Source of the DNA: Cloeon dipterum | Lineage: Eukaryota > Arthropoda > Insecta > Ephemeroptera > Baetidae | Length of the DNA: 64,000 nucleotides | Direction of reading: 5' to 3' | Assembly (NCBI RefSeq): GCF_949628265.1 | Contig: NC_088787.1 | Span: 28,882,501-28,946,500 of the forward strand | Shown here: positions 12,824 to 25,700 of the stretch, in pieces | How positions within the stretch are numbered: the first letter of the stretch is position 1 | Layout: every line of letters begins with the position of its first letter | Notes under the pieces: generated by a model | Databases searched by the model: none | Told to the model about the DNA's origin: nothing | Seen by the model: the letters and a program-made list of their open reading frames with translations, nothing else | Made by a program: the position numbers and the translations under genes

Positions 12824-13666
12824 TCTTTCTGAGGCTTATTTTATATGTACATACATAAATTGGTTTACTAGCAAGATTAAAATTTTTTGTCTAATGCCAT
12901 AATTATTACATACATATATGTAGTATGTAGTTGTAATGATAGTTTAAACATTCATCCGGCCTTGCATTAATATTCCTTGCCTCTGATTTTTCCAGTAGTT
13001 GTACAATGATTTGTAAATTTAAAGTAGAAGCTGGGAAGAAGCACTCCGTATTATTATTTGTGTTGTTTGTTTGTTTTTCGATCCGTTTCAGCTCACCTGG
13101 CCAGCGCCAGCCCGTGCCCGCCCCGCCTGGCTGCTCGGCTGCTGTTCGTGGCAGGTTCGTGGTGGATCGTGATGTTCGCGTTCATTTGTTTCTTCTTATA
13201 ATAGCTGGGAACTGGGAAGCTCGGCTATCGGCTGGCTCTGGACCGGCTACTAACTCCTGGGTCCGCCCCCCTCACTACTTACTTTCACTATGAGCAAATG
13301 AGCAGTATGTGTAAAGGTGGATTATGCCGTTATGCGGCTTGCAATTGGAGCATCGATCTGTCCGTGTCCCCACTGGTCCCCGCTCCCACTCGCTCCCAAC
13401 CTTACGCTTTTAAACACATGTTGTGTTCAAAGTTCAAAATCAACATCAACGCGTAAACACAACACACCAACACAGCACTCATCGGTTGGACTGTACCGGA
13501 CTGTACAATCAAACGCACACTCCTACTTTAGTTTAATTTAATTGGTTTTGACACTGGCGGATCTGCGATCATTTTGGTGATATGGTGTTGGAAACAATCT
13601 ACTTACAGCATCAATTTGCAAGAGAGCACAATAGCATAGATGACTAGCTGAAGCTGAAAAGGCAAA
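12824..13666. promoter_or_regulatory. Shared MOSMO/AASDH intergenic region
   Basis: The two start codons face away from each other about 840 bp apart. GC-rich blocks at 13090-13270 and 13330-13400 contrast with AT-rich surroundings and are the likely bidirectional promoter. I see no TATA box in a useful position. Open frames at 13006-13541 lack homology that I recognise and are treated as chance. Confidence 0.45.
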
Positions 13667-16600
13667 ATGATGGTAATAATATATAACAGTCGTCATTAAT
13701 AACTTATAGGATTACTATTTTTAATTTTTTATCTTTGGTTTGGGAATGCAATTATTATCGTACATAAGTCAACTCGATCCAGGCCTTGATCAGCTCTTTA
13801 GATGCAGATGCACTGACAGCAACTAAAATCTGCTGGTGGGAGCGATTTCATTATTTTTATATTTTATTTATATACATATTCCCTCTAAATATGCACTTGC
13901 GATTGGTGTAATTTTTCTTCCTCATAAACATGTTAGAAAAATTTAACTCGTTATTTGTACATATCTTGTTTATATTGCTAAGCTAAAAAGTAAAATGGAT
14001 TAAAAAATTTCAGGAAGCAACTGACCAACTGTTTGACAAAACAATTCTTTCCCTGTTGAGATTTGAAGATAATAAAAGAGGGCGAGCAATAATTTGGAGG
14101 GAAAATGCTGAGGAGGATACAATCTATTCATACGAGCAACTGTCCATTGAATCGTCAAAGTTTGCTAAAAAATTGTATGAGTGCGACATACCCAAAAACT
14201 CGTTTGTCGCTTTCACTGTTACTAGTCTTTCATATCACTGCTTACCTGCTGTAATTATTGGGTAACTTTTATTTTTACTCTAATGTTGAAGGTAATGCTA
14301 AACTTATCTTTTTTCTTAGTATTTTAAAGCATAGCTGCGCATTTGCCCCAATTGCTGATATCAACAACATCGTCCTAAAATTTCGAGGGAATTACATTGC
14401 TACTGACTCTGACTCGCAAGTTGGCTTTGGAAACTATATCGGCGAGTGTACAGTCTTTGGAAAAACCTGGCACATCCTAAAGAGGTGTGCAGTTGCCCCA
14501 GACGTTGAGTTAGACAGCAAAGATTACGCCTACGCCATAACTACATCAGGCACAACTGGAATAGCTAAAGTTGTCCAAGTCCCTCACAAGGCCATTGTGC
14601 CAAACATAATCTATTTAAAGTAAGATAAAATTACCACATCACGGTTCACAACTTCATCTCCATATGGCTTGCTCTCTTTTCAGAGAAAGGTTTGGTATCA
14701 CCTCGGAAGATGTCATTTTACAATGCGCGCCACCAACTTTTGATCCCTTTGTTGTGGAGATGTTTATGACCTTCTACGCTGGAGCAACTCTGTTGATGAT
14801 CCCACCCTTAGAAAAATCCCAGCCAAGCTTGGCTTTCAAGGCAATAATCAAAAGTCCAGCACCCACGGTCATTCAAGCTACTCCATCCTTCATCTGCAAT
14901 TTTGATACAAGGAGTTTGTTAGAATTGCTAGGTACGTGAAACTATAATTCATTTAACTGCGTTAAGCTGCATTAAACTGTAGAATAATATCATTTGTTTC
15001 ACTGCTGATAGATTTGCAATGAATAATTACCAAGGCAAATTTTCGGTTTTGCATCTTAACATGCCAAAGTCGTTTCTGTCATTGCATTGATTTGATAAAA
15101 AAATTGTAAGTAAAATACAAGTAATTTAGTTTGGCTATAAATTATTTCTAGGGCCAAAATCAAGTCTAAAAGTTCTTGCTTTTGGTGGAGAACCATGTCC
15201 AATGAAGAGTCAACTGCTGCAGTGGAAGAGTGCTGATAATAGGACAAGAATCTTCAATCTTTATGGAGCCACAGAAGTTTCCTGCTGGTCTACTTGTGAA
15301 GAGCTGGACTTCTCAAACTGTGAAGAAATTCTTCTTGGAGATTTTCTTCCTTTTAACCAAGTACAAGTTCGATCTGTTAATGACGATTCAGAGCTGAAAA
15401 GTGGCGTTGGACAATTATTCATAAGTATATAAACGAATCCAGGGTATTACAAAAAATTATCAAGCCATTTGTTATTTCAGCAACGCTGGACAGAATGTGC
15501 ACAATTAATGGGAGGTCTTTAAGGAACCAATGGCACGCAACCGGAGATTTGGCTAAAGTCTGGACAGATGGCAAATTCAGTTTAGTTGGCAGAATGAGTG
15601 ACCATCGGAACTTAAAGATATTAGGCCAGAAAGTAAACGTCTATGAAATCGAAAGCAAAGCAAAACAACTAAATCTGGTCAAAAATTGTGTCGTGCTCAC
15701 AAACGTCACTAGTGTTTTGAAATTGGTGCTCTTCGTGGTTCCGGCTGATAATCTGAAAGTGGTCCACAAGGAAGTGCAGCATGAAGTTCTGACCCAGCTT
15801 CATAGAGTTCTTCCAGCACTTTCAATCCCTAACGTTGTGGTGACGATTAAACTACTCCCTCTGACTAGCCATGGAAAGGTTGACCAGAAAATTTTGCTTC
15901 GTAAAACAAAACAGTTGTTCCGAAAGACTAAATCAACAAGATTAAGCAATGATAGTAAATTAGAGGTAACTGACATATTTATGTTAGAACATTTAACAAC
16001 TAAATTTACAGGAATGACCTTGTTTCAGCGGCTAATTAAGGAGGCTTGGATAGTGTCATTAGGAACGCTAGTGGAGTCCGAGATTTCACCTAATTCACTG
16101 TTTCTTAGCAGCGGTGGTGATTCTGTCAAAGCTATGCATTTCCATGCACGACTTTTAATGACAGCTGGAATTAAATCTGATGAGCCTCTATTACTAACAT
16201 GCATCTTGGAAAAGAGTTTTAGGGAAATTTCTGAATGTTTTGGTAGGTTTTACCACTCACTTCTAAATATTAATTAGAAAACTTTATAATTGTGTTGCTC
16301 TTACAGCGCTTTTGCTGAAAAATAGAAGCCAAAAATGCAATGCTAATGCTGTCGCTAGCCAGAATGTGCGATTAGGAAGAAAATGTGATTTATCTGACAT
16401 CACAAACCAGAGTCAAATTTTGTGTTCTGTCAGCAGAGGTCAAATCTGTTTCCATCAGACCAACTTTCGTGCAATGGCAGCAGAACCAGCTGCTATGCCA
16501 AACTTGAGTGAATTTTGGAAAGTTGATTTTGGAAAGTGCATTGATGCTTCACCTCTTGTTGTCCAATATTTAAAGTAATATTAAATTGAATTTTGATTCT

Positions 16601-17647
16601 TCTAAATTATTTTGTTGGTTCGAATTTTCTAGTGGTGCTGCTGTTGTGTGCATTGGCTCTCACTCAGGAAAATTCGCTTGCATTGATGTGCACAGTGGCA
16701 CTGTGCTTTGGTCAATTTTCCTTGGCGATCGCATTGAAGCTACAGCATCCCTGAGCAGTTTCGGCACTTTTTTCATTGGTAAAAAATTATATTGTGCAAT
16801 GGAACAATTTTAATATGCAATTAACAGGATGCTATGATGGTGCTCTTTATAACATTGACTGTAATGGAAAGGTGCTCTGGGAATTCCAAACCAAAGGCAC
16901 AATCAAGTCTTCGGCAGTGACTTCAATGGAAAACGTCATATTTGGCTCTTATGATCAAAGTCTCTACAGTGTGAACCAAAAGGTATTCTGTGCAACTTGT
17001 AGCCACAAATAATGGATAATAAACAAGCAAATTTACTTGTCTAGACTGGCGATCTGGTGTGGGAGGAGCAGTTACACAAAGGCGCAATCTATGCAAATCC
17101 TGTAGTCCATGGAAACTTGGTGATAGTTGCCACTCTTGGAGGATATGTGATTTGTATTGACGTGGAACAAGGATCTGAAGTGTGGCAGCTGCACCAGGGA
17201 AAGCCTTTTTTCTCAACGCCGCTGCTACTCGACAAACAATTAGTGATGGTAGGGAACGTCTCAGGCCTCATTAGCTGTATTGATGTTTCCAATGGGAGGA
17301 TTATATCAAGCTTTCAAGCAGAGGGGGACCTGTTTTCCTCTTTTGCATTTGATGGATCTCAAATATTTTACGCTGACAAGATGAAAGTGAGTCAATTTGA
17401 TAGCAGAACAGGTGAAAAAGTGAATCAATTTAACGTTGGTGGTCGGATCACAAGTACTGCTATGGTGTTCAATAATATTTTGGTTGTGGCCAGCTCAACA
17501 CGAGTGGTGCTGTTCAACATGTCAAATGGCAGTGTTGCTCAAGATTTTCTACTGCCAGAAGAAGTGTTTTCTAGTCCTGCTCTTTCCAAGGATTACTTGA
17601 TATTTGGTTGTAGGGATAATTTTCTGTATTGTTATAAAAGAAAATAA
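13667..17647 (+). CDS. AASDH: AASDH: acyl-adenylating/carrier/PQQ-repeat protein (ACSF4 family)
   Basis: Member of the AASDH family (acyl-CoA synthetase family member 4). It has an adenylation domain, a phosphopantetheine carrier domain and a C-terminal PQQ-type beta-propeller; the physiological substrate is uncertain in animals. Exons: 13667-13672 (proposed), 14014-14261, 14320-14619, 14684-14931, 15152-15424, 15481-16242, 16307-16574, 16633-16778, 16828-16982 and 17045-17647. Phases agree and give about 1002 aa, somewhat shorter than the vertebrate protein. Motifs: TTSGTTGIAKVVQVPHK (nucleotide loop), FDPFVVEMF, FNLYGATEVSCWST and ATGDLAKV; carrier site SSGGDSVKA with Ser at about residue 573; propeller from about residue 690 with GKCIDASPLVV, IGSHSGKFACID, GCYDGALYNID and a GCRDNFLYCY end. 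The first exon is inferred: CAAAATGATG followed by GTAATA would encode only Met-Met. The stop codon lies inside an AATAAA at 17643-17648. Confidence 0.93.
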
Positions 17648-17777
17648 ATAATAGATTCTGGATTTATAAAATTTCAATTTATTTATCTGATTGAATGACA
17701 TTAATTATTTTAAATATTTTTACAAACTCTTAAGCTTAACTTTTTTCCCGTAAAACTAAATAGGACGCAATTTATTT

Positions 17778-18845
17778 CTAATTGAAACAAGCAACCAATC
17801 GCTTAAGGCAATCTGCAATCATCTCCTGATCACCCAGCTGAAAAGCCACGAGTCTATTTTCAGATCTGCGTTTGATAACAGATTTCTCAGCCTGACGAGC
17901 TTCTGCATTTTCACTTGCACTCGGTTCCTTGTCTGGTCCTGCAAAGATGTCTTTCCTTTCAAGAAGTTTGTTTGTAATAATTTCCTTACCACACTCTTCA
18001 GCTCCGCCATCCTCACGATGAACTGCATTGTCAAACGCACTATCCTTCCGAGGGCTTCCCCTGGTTCTAACAGGCCTGGCGCTGTAGTCTCCCGTCCGCT
18101 GCTCACGGAGCCCAATCCTGAGGAACCTTTCTAAATTTGTCCAGGTAAAGGGAAGGGTACGTGTGGAGCGCTGGACTGCTGGTGATGGAGGGTGGCTCAG
18201 GTGCGCATTGGTTTGCCGATGAAACAAAACTGCTGACCATCTCTGCGGGCATTGTGATATGCATTGGGAGGAGGCAGCTTTCACGCTCGTTCTGTCCCTC
18301 CTTTGTAGCGCATATGGGCAGTATGACCGAGTAGATATAATATTTTGTATATGTATTCATAGGATAATTATGGGTTACATTTTTTATTTGTTTGTCAATT
18401 TCCCCATATTAAAAATTTGATTTTTTTACTGAAGACAAATTATAGTTAAATTATACTATAAATATTTAGCGAGAAAATTAAAATTTGCTTATTTTCTCCT
18501 GACAAACCTACCTGTGGCAGTTGGAGCTATTGCAGTCAGAAACATCATGCATGGTGCACTTAATAAGGTTCAGCAGAGGTGTAATAATTGAACTTTAAGC
18601 CATCTCCATTGGTAGCAGAGTCAAGATCAATGTTTTCAAATTGCTCCACTCAACTCAGTCACCAATTATTCAGCTATCACCTCATTGTCAGTCAATGTCA
18701 TCTCAAAACGAACTTTTTTCTCAGCTGCGTTAATTTTATGAAGTTGGATACGGGTCAGCAATGCGTTGCGGGGGATGCGAGTGCGGTTAGTGCAGTTCCC
18801 GAAGTTCATCTCATTTCCTCTTAACGTATAGACCAAAATAGTCTT
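17778..18845 (-). CDS. Unassigned minus-strand gene, low-confidence model
   Basis: I do not recognise this gene. The 3' end is the best supported: an open frame from 18300 to a stop at 17778, directly followed by AATAAA and ending DCLKRLVACFN. Two upstream models fit. Model A: 18685-18681, 18592-18512 and 18300-17778, in phase, 202 aa, starting MSSIITPLLNLIKC. Model B: a 55-codon frame at 18845-18681 bounded by a good acceptor (TTTTTACAG) and donor (GAG/GTGATA), containing KKVRFE, a possible RVxF PP1-docking string. It would splice to 18300 in a second frame with SLYLDKFRKVPQDW, and a 46-bp intron would be needed to rejoin the terminal frame. Only one can be right in detail. The stop is 130 bp from the AASDH stop, convergent. 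Confidence 0.35.
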
Positions 18846-19069
18846 CTGTAAAAATCACTATCGTCAGGTCAGAGAGAGAAGAAGGCGAAGAAACTAATAG
18901 ATAAAATTCCTTTTTTTTTTTTAAAAAAAAAATACATGATATGAAAAACCATACAATTTACAAAACGTAAAGCCGCGCATGGCAATAATTATTGACACTT
19001 TTAATATTGCTTCAATAAAATTGACAATAATATAACGAATCTGTTTTTGTCTTACTTATTCAGGCAAAC

Positions 19070-20123
19070 ATGCTGAAGAAATTGTTTTTCACGCAGAAGC
19101 TTGACAAAAATATCAAGGAATGTGATGAAGTCATTGACGCTGTGGGTCCAATGATTAAAGTCGTTACTGCTGACAAAATGAGAAGAATAAATTAATGGTA
19201 CACATAATTTTGCTTGATTTGCTTCAGCCTCCATTGTGTAAAAGCAAAAATTGTATTCCTATTATTCACTTATGATATATACTCAGATTCAGCATCTTCA
19301 AATTGAGTCTGAGGAAGCTTGGCAGAGCTCCAAAGGTGGTCCTGGATTCAATGGGGATTCATTATTCTTCTCCTGCCTGCAGTACTAATTTCACCACTGA
19401 AGATGAGCAATCCCTAGTTATGGAATCGCCTGGTACACAACCTGTTACCTTTTTTAATATGAACTTACAAATTCCATAAAGGAAAAAACAGCCATTCATG
19501 ATTTCCTAGGTCCTCCTGCTTTTTGCACAGATTTTTTGTATTATGTATTGATTCTAAAAGTCCATATTTGAAAAGCTAAATTGGTTGTAAGCAACTTAGG
19601 GCATGAAAATAATAGATTTTATGATTCTTTTACAACAAAATATATCATTTAAAATTTTTGAAGTAAATCTAAGGCACTTAACACCTTACAACAACAAAAA
19701 ACTTGCATCTTTTGTCGATATTCAGACTCTTCATACACTGCACGCAGTCAAGCGAAAACTCTGGTGAGACTGCTGCTGGATTGTATGAAGAAGATCTGAA
19801 TTTGGACAGTCTAAATCCGTTGGACCTGCTCCACGGCAATAAAGGGGACAATAATGACAAGGAGGAGGAGGAGGAAGAAGAAATGGAAGATTTGATTGTC
19901 GCATTTGAAGAAAACGAGGGCATGTACATTGAAGAAAATGACAGTTCTGACGAAGAGACAGGCAAAGACGGACAACTTGAGGACTTAATGCAGAATACAT
20001 CTCCGTCAAAGGAAAATCAAAGGCTGCGAGTAAGAAACTCAAAATTAGCAGGTATCCTAGTTGTCTCTTTATTTGGTCGACATAAATAATTTCTCAGTAT
20101 CTTTATTCTCAATCTTCTTATAA
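19070..20123 (+). CDS. Unassigned plus-strand exon series with acidic region
   Basis: I do not recognise the product. The exon-like pieces are: 19064 onward after a strong acceptor (TCTTACTTATTCAG), with ATG at 19070 and MLKKLFFTQKLDKNIKECDE, a lysine/aspartate-rich probable helix; 19287-19432, in two possible frames; 19726-20051, an acidic piece with NPLDLLHGNKG, a run of Glu and TSPSKENQRLRV; and 20098-20123 after a 46-bp intron, ending SLFSIFLL. The 19432/19726 junction does not agree in phase for the acidic frame, and no good donor precedes the stop at 19193, so at least one boundary is wrong or the locus is degenerate. AATAAA lies at 20250-20255. Acidic composition suggests a nuclear protein, no more. 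Confidence 0.3.
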
Positions 20124-20463
20124 AACTATTTACTATATCTGACCGCTAATCACCAAGTCTTCAAATTATACACAAACACATAAATTCCTCTAAATTTGTA
20201 CAAAAGTTTGGCCAAAAACAAGAGTTGAGATTATAAAATCACCGCATGAAATAAATGCTACATGCTTCAAGAATACAAAAAGTTTTCGCCACTATTATAT
20301 CATATTACAAATGTACACGCAATAGTGTAATGCATTTCAATATTTTACCTAAGTTGACTAAACATGACACGAAAGCACGCAATGCAACCTAAATTAATGT
20401 CGTCGCGCAGTACAAAACACTGTCCATATAGTCACATTCAGACTTGTCGCTGATCCTTGTTCT
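20124..20463. other. Short convergent intergenic spacer
   Basis: AT-rich, with no coding signal. It would hold the 3' UTRs of the unassigned plus gene and the minus-strand tetraspanin. Candidate poly(A) signals are AATAAA at 20250 (+) and TTTATT at 20102-20107 (minus strand AATAAA). Confidence 0.5.
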
Positions 20464-22745
20464 TACTCAATGGACTTGAACAGAGCGCACGAGAAGATCA
20501 TTCCCAGGAGCTGTAAAATGAAATCAACATTATTTAAAATTTGAAACCAAAACATCTTAAGTGTGAATTCATGACGAGTATGAGTGAGTTGCAAAAATCC
20601 TAAATAAAAATTGATTGGGAACCATTCATATTCACTTAAAAAATTGCCATAAAAATATTAAATGAGCGATAAAAGAAACAAACTGTTTTCCATGGCTTCT
20701 AATAAATTAGTTTTCTTGCAACCATTCTGAAAATGCACCACAAAAAATTTGAACTTCATTTTCAGCGATCTCATAAACTAAGCAGTTTGGTTTTCTTGGG
20801 AATTTATTAAATGGTTAGTTTAAGGACATACATCTTTAATTAGTAATTTAACGGAAATATCTCTAGAAATCATCACCAGTATATTTTTGTTATAATTAAA
20901 CTAATTTGAATAGAAACATAAGGTTTTGAAATATTTTGTTTTGCCATCTCTTTTCTAGCAATTTTTGAGCTGTACTAAAAAAGTTTATTTTTTCATTATA
21001 TTTGTAAGAGCATCACTTACAAGAAGGCACGCGGTGATGATACCAGCCGCGCCAATAATTTCTGCATGATCTTTGACGAACATTTCTGTCAGCATCAGGC
21101 ATCCCTCGGGATAAATATTCTGCGACTCGTAGCGACACGGAAGTTTCTGCAACACAATTTTCAAGTGGTTACGTCTGCGCTGGAGAGAATATGAATTTCG
21201 CAAACAAATCCACGCGGTTTGGATCGTGAGCGATGAGTCGAGAGGCTCAAGGTCGGCAAATTTTATGGGCGGCCCGCAGCGCGCGGTCTGTGCTCCTCAC
21301 CTTGCCTTCCTCGTCTTCGATGCAGCAGCTATCGGGCAACTGGTCGCCCCAGTCTTGAAAGCTGTTGACTCCGCAACACTTCAACTGAAATTAAAAATTT
21401 TCGTTTCAGTAGCTGAATAGTTTGGATTTAAATTCTCGTTTACAGTAAAATACAATAATTGCCAATAATGCTAATCATGAAAGTTAATGATATCATTCAT
21501 TAATATTTTTTATTATTTTAAGCCATATAATTATTTGCTTTTTATTCATTCACAAAATTATTGCCAGCAATCATGTTTATTTTCGTGGATAGTTTTAATA
21601 CCGTCTCTTGGGTTGCGTCCCAAGCACGTGTGACTGCTCTTTTCTGTCCGTACATTCGAATCGACGCCTGCATTTCTTGCTCCATGGTGTCGTGAACCTT
21701 TTCCCTGAACACATAGCCTAAAATGCCGCCGACCAGCATGACTACAAAAATGACGAGAACCAGCAGGAAATACTGAAAAAATACAATTATATCAGCATTA
21801 GTCACAGACAAAATATTACTAGTAGGTAAAACGAGTCACAAAATTGAGAGTTTGTACACAAGACCAAAACGTTAATTCAGTTTCTTTCCAGTCTGTTCCA
21901 TTCATCTTGAAAAAATAGCTCAAAAAGGACAAAAAAGAACATCAGTCGCAGCAGCATTCCATTCCATATGTCTCTAAACGACGCGTTTTACACAGAACGA
22001 GCGTGTGTGTATGTGAGGAATTTCGCAGAGTGTGTGTTTGTTGTATATGGATGTCAATTTGGCAAGGATGCATCGCGGATATAAGCTAATTTAATTTGAT
22101 GTCTGGTGTCAGAAAGAACAGCGCGCTTTTACGGAGTGCAGCACGCAAAAACAAACAAAAGTCGTGTACGTAATGTGTGGTGCGCTGCTGAGAAACCTGT
22201 TTCTGAATGTGTACACACTAAAATGCTTTGAACAAAAGCAAACTTACACAGAACGAAATCTGACAGCACAGGAGAAAGATGGGGAAATTTAATTAATTGG
22301 TTTTGCCCAATATTGCACTGTTTATATGAAAATTGGACGATTTGGAAAATCACATCAAAACGCCTAGATTCTATACAATAGCAAATATCCAAAACGAAAA
22401 GTGAAACACGATTTAAGTATACCAGCAATAGGAGACACTTGATCTCTTTGACCGCACCGAGGCAGCCAAAGAATGCGAGCAAGGCAACCATGCCTCCAGT
22501 CGCCATCAGGATGTAGACGGTGCCCATGAACAGGTTCGTGCCGAGCAGCTCGTTGATGAACGCCTTGTCCGCCAGTGTCCACACTCCGATGCCAAGCACC
22601 GTTACTCCTCCGACCTTTGATTTATAACATTATCGCAAATAAACTCATGCGGAGAGAATGCACTTACGAAAATGACGAAATTTGCGAAAAACATGCTGTA
22701 TTTCATAAACTGGCCGCAGCCGTCCATGTCTGCGCCCTTGCCCAT
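20464..22745 (-). CDS. Tetraspanin (CD9/CD63-type four-TM protein)
   Basis: Integral membrane organiser that assembles partner proteins in the plasma or endosomal membrane. Minus-strand coding exons are 22745-22668, 22614-22423, 21772-21602, 21384-21301, 21146-21021 and 20511-20464; phases agree and give 232 aa, a typical tetraspanin length. It starts MGKGADMDGCGQFMKYSMFF. TM1 contains FANFVIFVGGVTVLGIGVW, TM2 is around ILMATGGMVALLAFFGCLGA with the conserved small-loop KEIKC, and TM3 is FLLVLVIFVVMLVGGILGYVF. The large loop has the diagnostic CCG (LKCCGV) with SCC, PC and GC, six cysteines in all. TM4 spans GAAGIITACLLLLGMIFSCA. A 3' splice site lies one base before the ATG, so the 5' UTR is interrupted. 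The exact subfamily is not resolved. Confidence 0.95.
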
Positions 22746-25700
22746 CCTGAAACAATAAAAATTGCAATTTATACGTCTCAATTAAAATGAATTTTATTTC
22801 AACATGTTGCATGTGGTCAATTTGTAATAAAAATGCGGTTTCTCTTATGAAAATCCAATATTTCTACACGAGAACTATTAAAAAATTGTAAAGGAGAAAA
22901 ACAATTATTTTTTAATAATCAACGCCTGCATTCTTGTTGAAGTAAAAAAGTAGGTGCGTGAGGGCAAGCAGTCCTCAGACTTTCGCTTTTGTTTTCATGT
23001 TCATTTTCTTGGTAGCTGTGTGTGTAAACAGAGACTTAATTTCAAAATTAACATAAAGTTTTCTGTTCGCGATCATAAATATACGTCGTTTAATGTACTA
23101 ACTATCCAGTCAAATTGATGATCTTATATTACGTGAACATAATATACTGTGTGATATTAATAGGTGATGCAACTGCGGCTTTAGTATGTGCGTGCGTAAC
23201 TGCTTTCACCAGTGCTCCATAATAATAACAAACCGGCGAAGCAAACAGGAGCGAATTTTATTTGTTTACTTAGCGCAGCGTGGTGTGTGTGTATATTTGT
23301 ATTTGTTCGCGCAACAGGCTCTCTCAAGGCCGTCAGGAGAAAATAAAACAATAATTAGAAAAATCGCGCAGGAGAGTCTGCCGCTGGACTAGACGCTTGG
23401 CAAATTGTTAAATAACAAATAGAAACGTCGCGGCGTCATGGTCGGTGGTTATAAAGAAAGCGATTATATCTAGCAAACGGCGTGAATATTATTTATTATG
23501 CAACTGATGAGAATGCTAAGCATGCAAATCAGAAATATGATTGTTCTGACAATGTGTGGCTCTAGATAATTAATTAGTGTTTACTCATAAAATTTTTCGG
23601 GATGCATTTAAATAAGCGTACATCACATATATGTATCAACCGGCATTTTTACTTTAATTCCAAAGAATTAGGGGTGAATTTGATTCTACTGATTTTAATT
23701 CAGAATAATATCCTTTTATATTTTTTAGCCTGTCAATTACGCAAAATATGTTATAATTGTTTGTGAGCAAATTACCAATGAAAAAGAACTTTAATTTAAA
23801 AATATCGCATCAGCAGCAGAATCACATTAAAATTAGAGCCAAACCATTTAATTTAGCCGGAAGAGTAGATTAATATAATTGCTCCGCCGTGGGACTTTTT
23901 AGCCGACTTTTCAGCTCAAAAAAGCGCTCAGACATGCCCAGCACGTATCAGTAACACACTTTGAGCCTTGTGGAACAGGAAAGGGTTCATTATAATGAGA
24001 GATGTGACGCAATGAGAAACTCTCGTTTACAGCAAACTGGATGAAATGTTCCCATGGCACAAAGTCGCGTTTAATTTTTTTATCATTGCCATTGCGTTGC
24101 GCCACCCGCGGAGCACATTTAAATAAGTTGCGTGCTCAACTCTCGTCGCGTATTAGTTTCTCTCTTACCCGCGTGCTCTGAAAATGCACTCGTTTACTCA
24201 CACTGCACATTGTTGGCTCAATGAAAAACACATTGCTCCGTGGAGCCGCGTCTCGCGGTTTTAATCATTGAATTTATACAATCGGAATTAACACAGTGCA
24301 ATACGCGCATCTCGCCGTTACTTTCACTTCTATGCATTTGTCTGACTCTCGTCTGTCGAGTTTAACGATTCAATGAGCGCCGTATAATTATTTCATGCTC
24401 ACATTAACTCGCGCGCGTGGTTCAACTCAGCGGCAAAAACGTGTCTAACTGCGAGGACCCGAACTTTCAACATATAATCTCTTAAATACCCTTCAGAAAT
24501 CAACAATAATCGTATTTTTATGCATATCTGCTCCCCTCGATTTGTAAAATTTTGCATGTGACAATCGAATTAATTAATAAATTATCTTTGTACAATTCAT
24601 TCGTAAATATTTAATTTATCAATCGGTAATTTTGTAATTTTATTACAATGAATTCAGATAGAAAATAACACGACCGTATAGCAAAAAGTGAAACAGAATA
24701 AAAGCTTTATCAATTTAGGAATGGTTTTTGTCAATCATAAAATGCAAAATAAATTTGAACGGCGATAAAGAGTAAATCTCTTTTGAAAAGCCATAAAACG
24801 CATTCGACAGTTAAGTTTTATGATTACATGAAACAGGTTTTAGAAGGGAGCCAGTCAATTTTCTTATCTTATTTAGAGAATACACTTTCAATGCATTGAC
24901 CATTTTACGAGCATTTGTTTAATGCTGCGAACCTGCGAAGCACACACACAGACTGCACTAAACTTTTACTTCCACTCTTACAAGGCTTGTGCCCCTCAAA
25001 TCTTTCCTTTAAAACCGACCCTGGAGTGCTTAATTTTGATTTTGAACTCATTCAGTCGCAATCAGTGAACCAGATTCGTGAAATGCATGGTTGCCACAGT
25101 GTTGGTGTTTTCTTGATGCAAGTTTGACAATGAAGAATGGCCTATAATTAAATAATAATTGAAATGCTACGCCTGAAGCATATTTGACCGACTGCAACTA
25201 TATTCGTTGCACGCGCGGTGCGCGAGCAAAGCATACTCTGACGCGCGGAAAGTTGGCCAGCAGGGGGATCTCATAAATTCACATTTGAACCATGGGAGAA
25301 GACGGAGGTGGTCGTATCGGATTTATTTGCATGCACGCAGATCAGATTACCTGTTGCCGTGTTCTGCATTCCTGCCAGATGAGAACACACACGCCTGCTG
25401 ATTCAGGCAGAGAGCAGAAAGAGAGCTTCTTTGTGTCTGAGCATGGCGGGGTATCGAATAGTTCTAGTCCAGGATGGTACAAAACAATCCACACTCGACG
25501 GATTGTTCACCTTTGCGAACAGTGAATAATGTGCATCGTTGGTGCAATTCTAGATTCTACGTAAACAGCTACAGAATAAATGAAACTAAGGATGGTAGAG
25601 ATTTGGAATCGACAAAAGTAACAGACTCTAAGCCTGGAAATTGTCATAAATTATATTTTGACTCAGAAGAGGGAAATTTATTGATATATAGCTTCTAAAA

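Noticed and set aside
13006-13541. Two + frames in the MOSMO/AASDH spacer
   Set aside because: They lie in the promoter interval and are Pro/Ser-rich without domain features; better explained as GC-rich promoter sequence.
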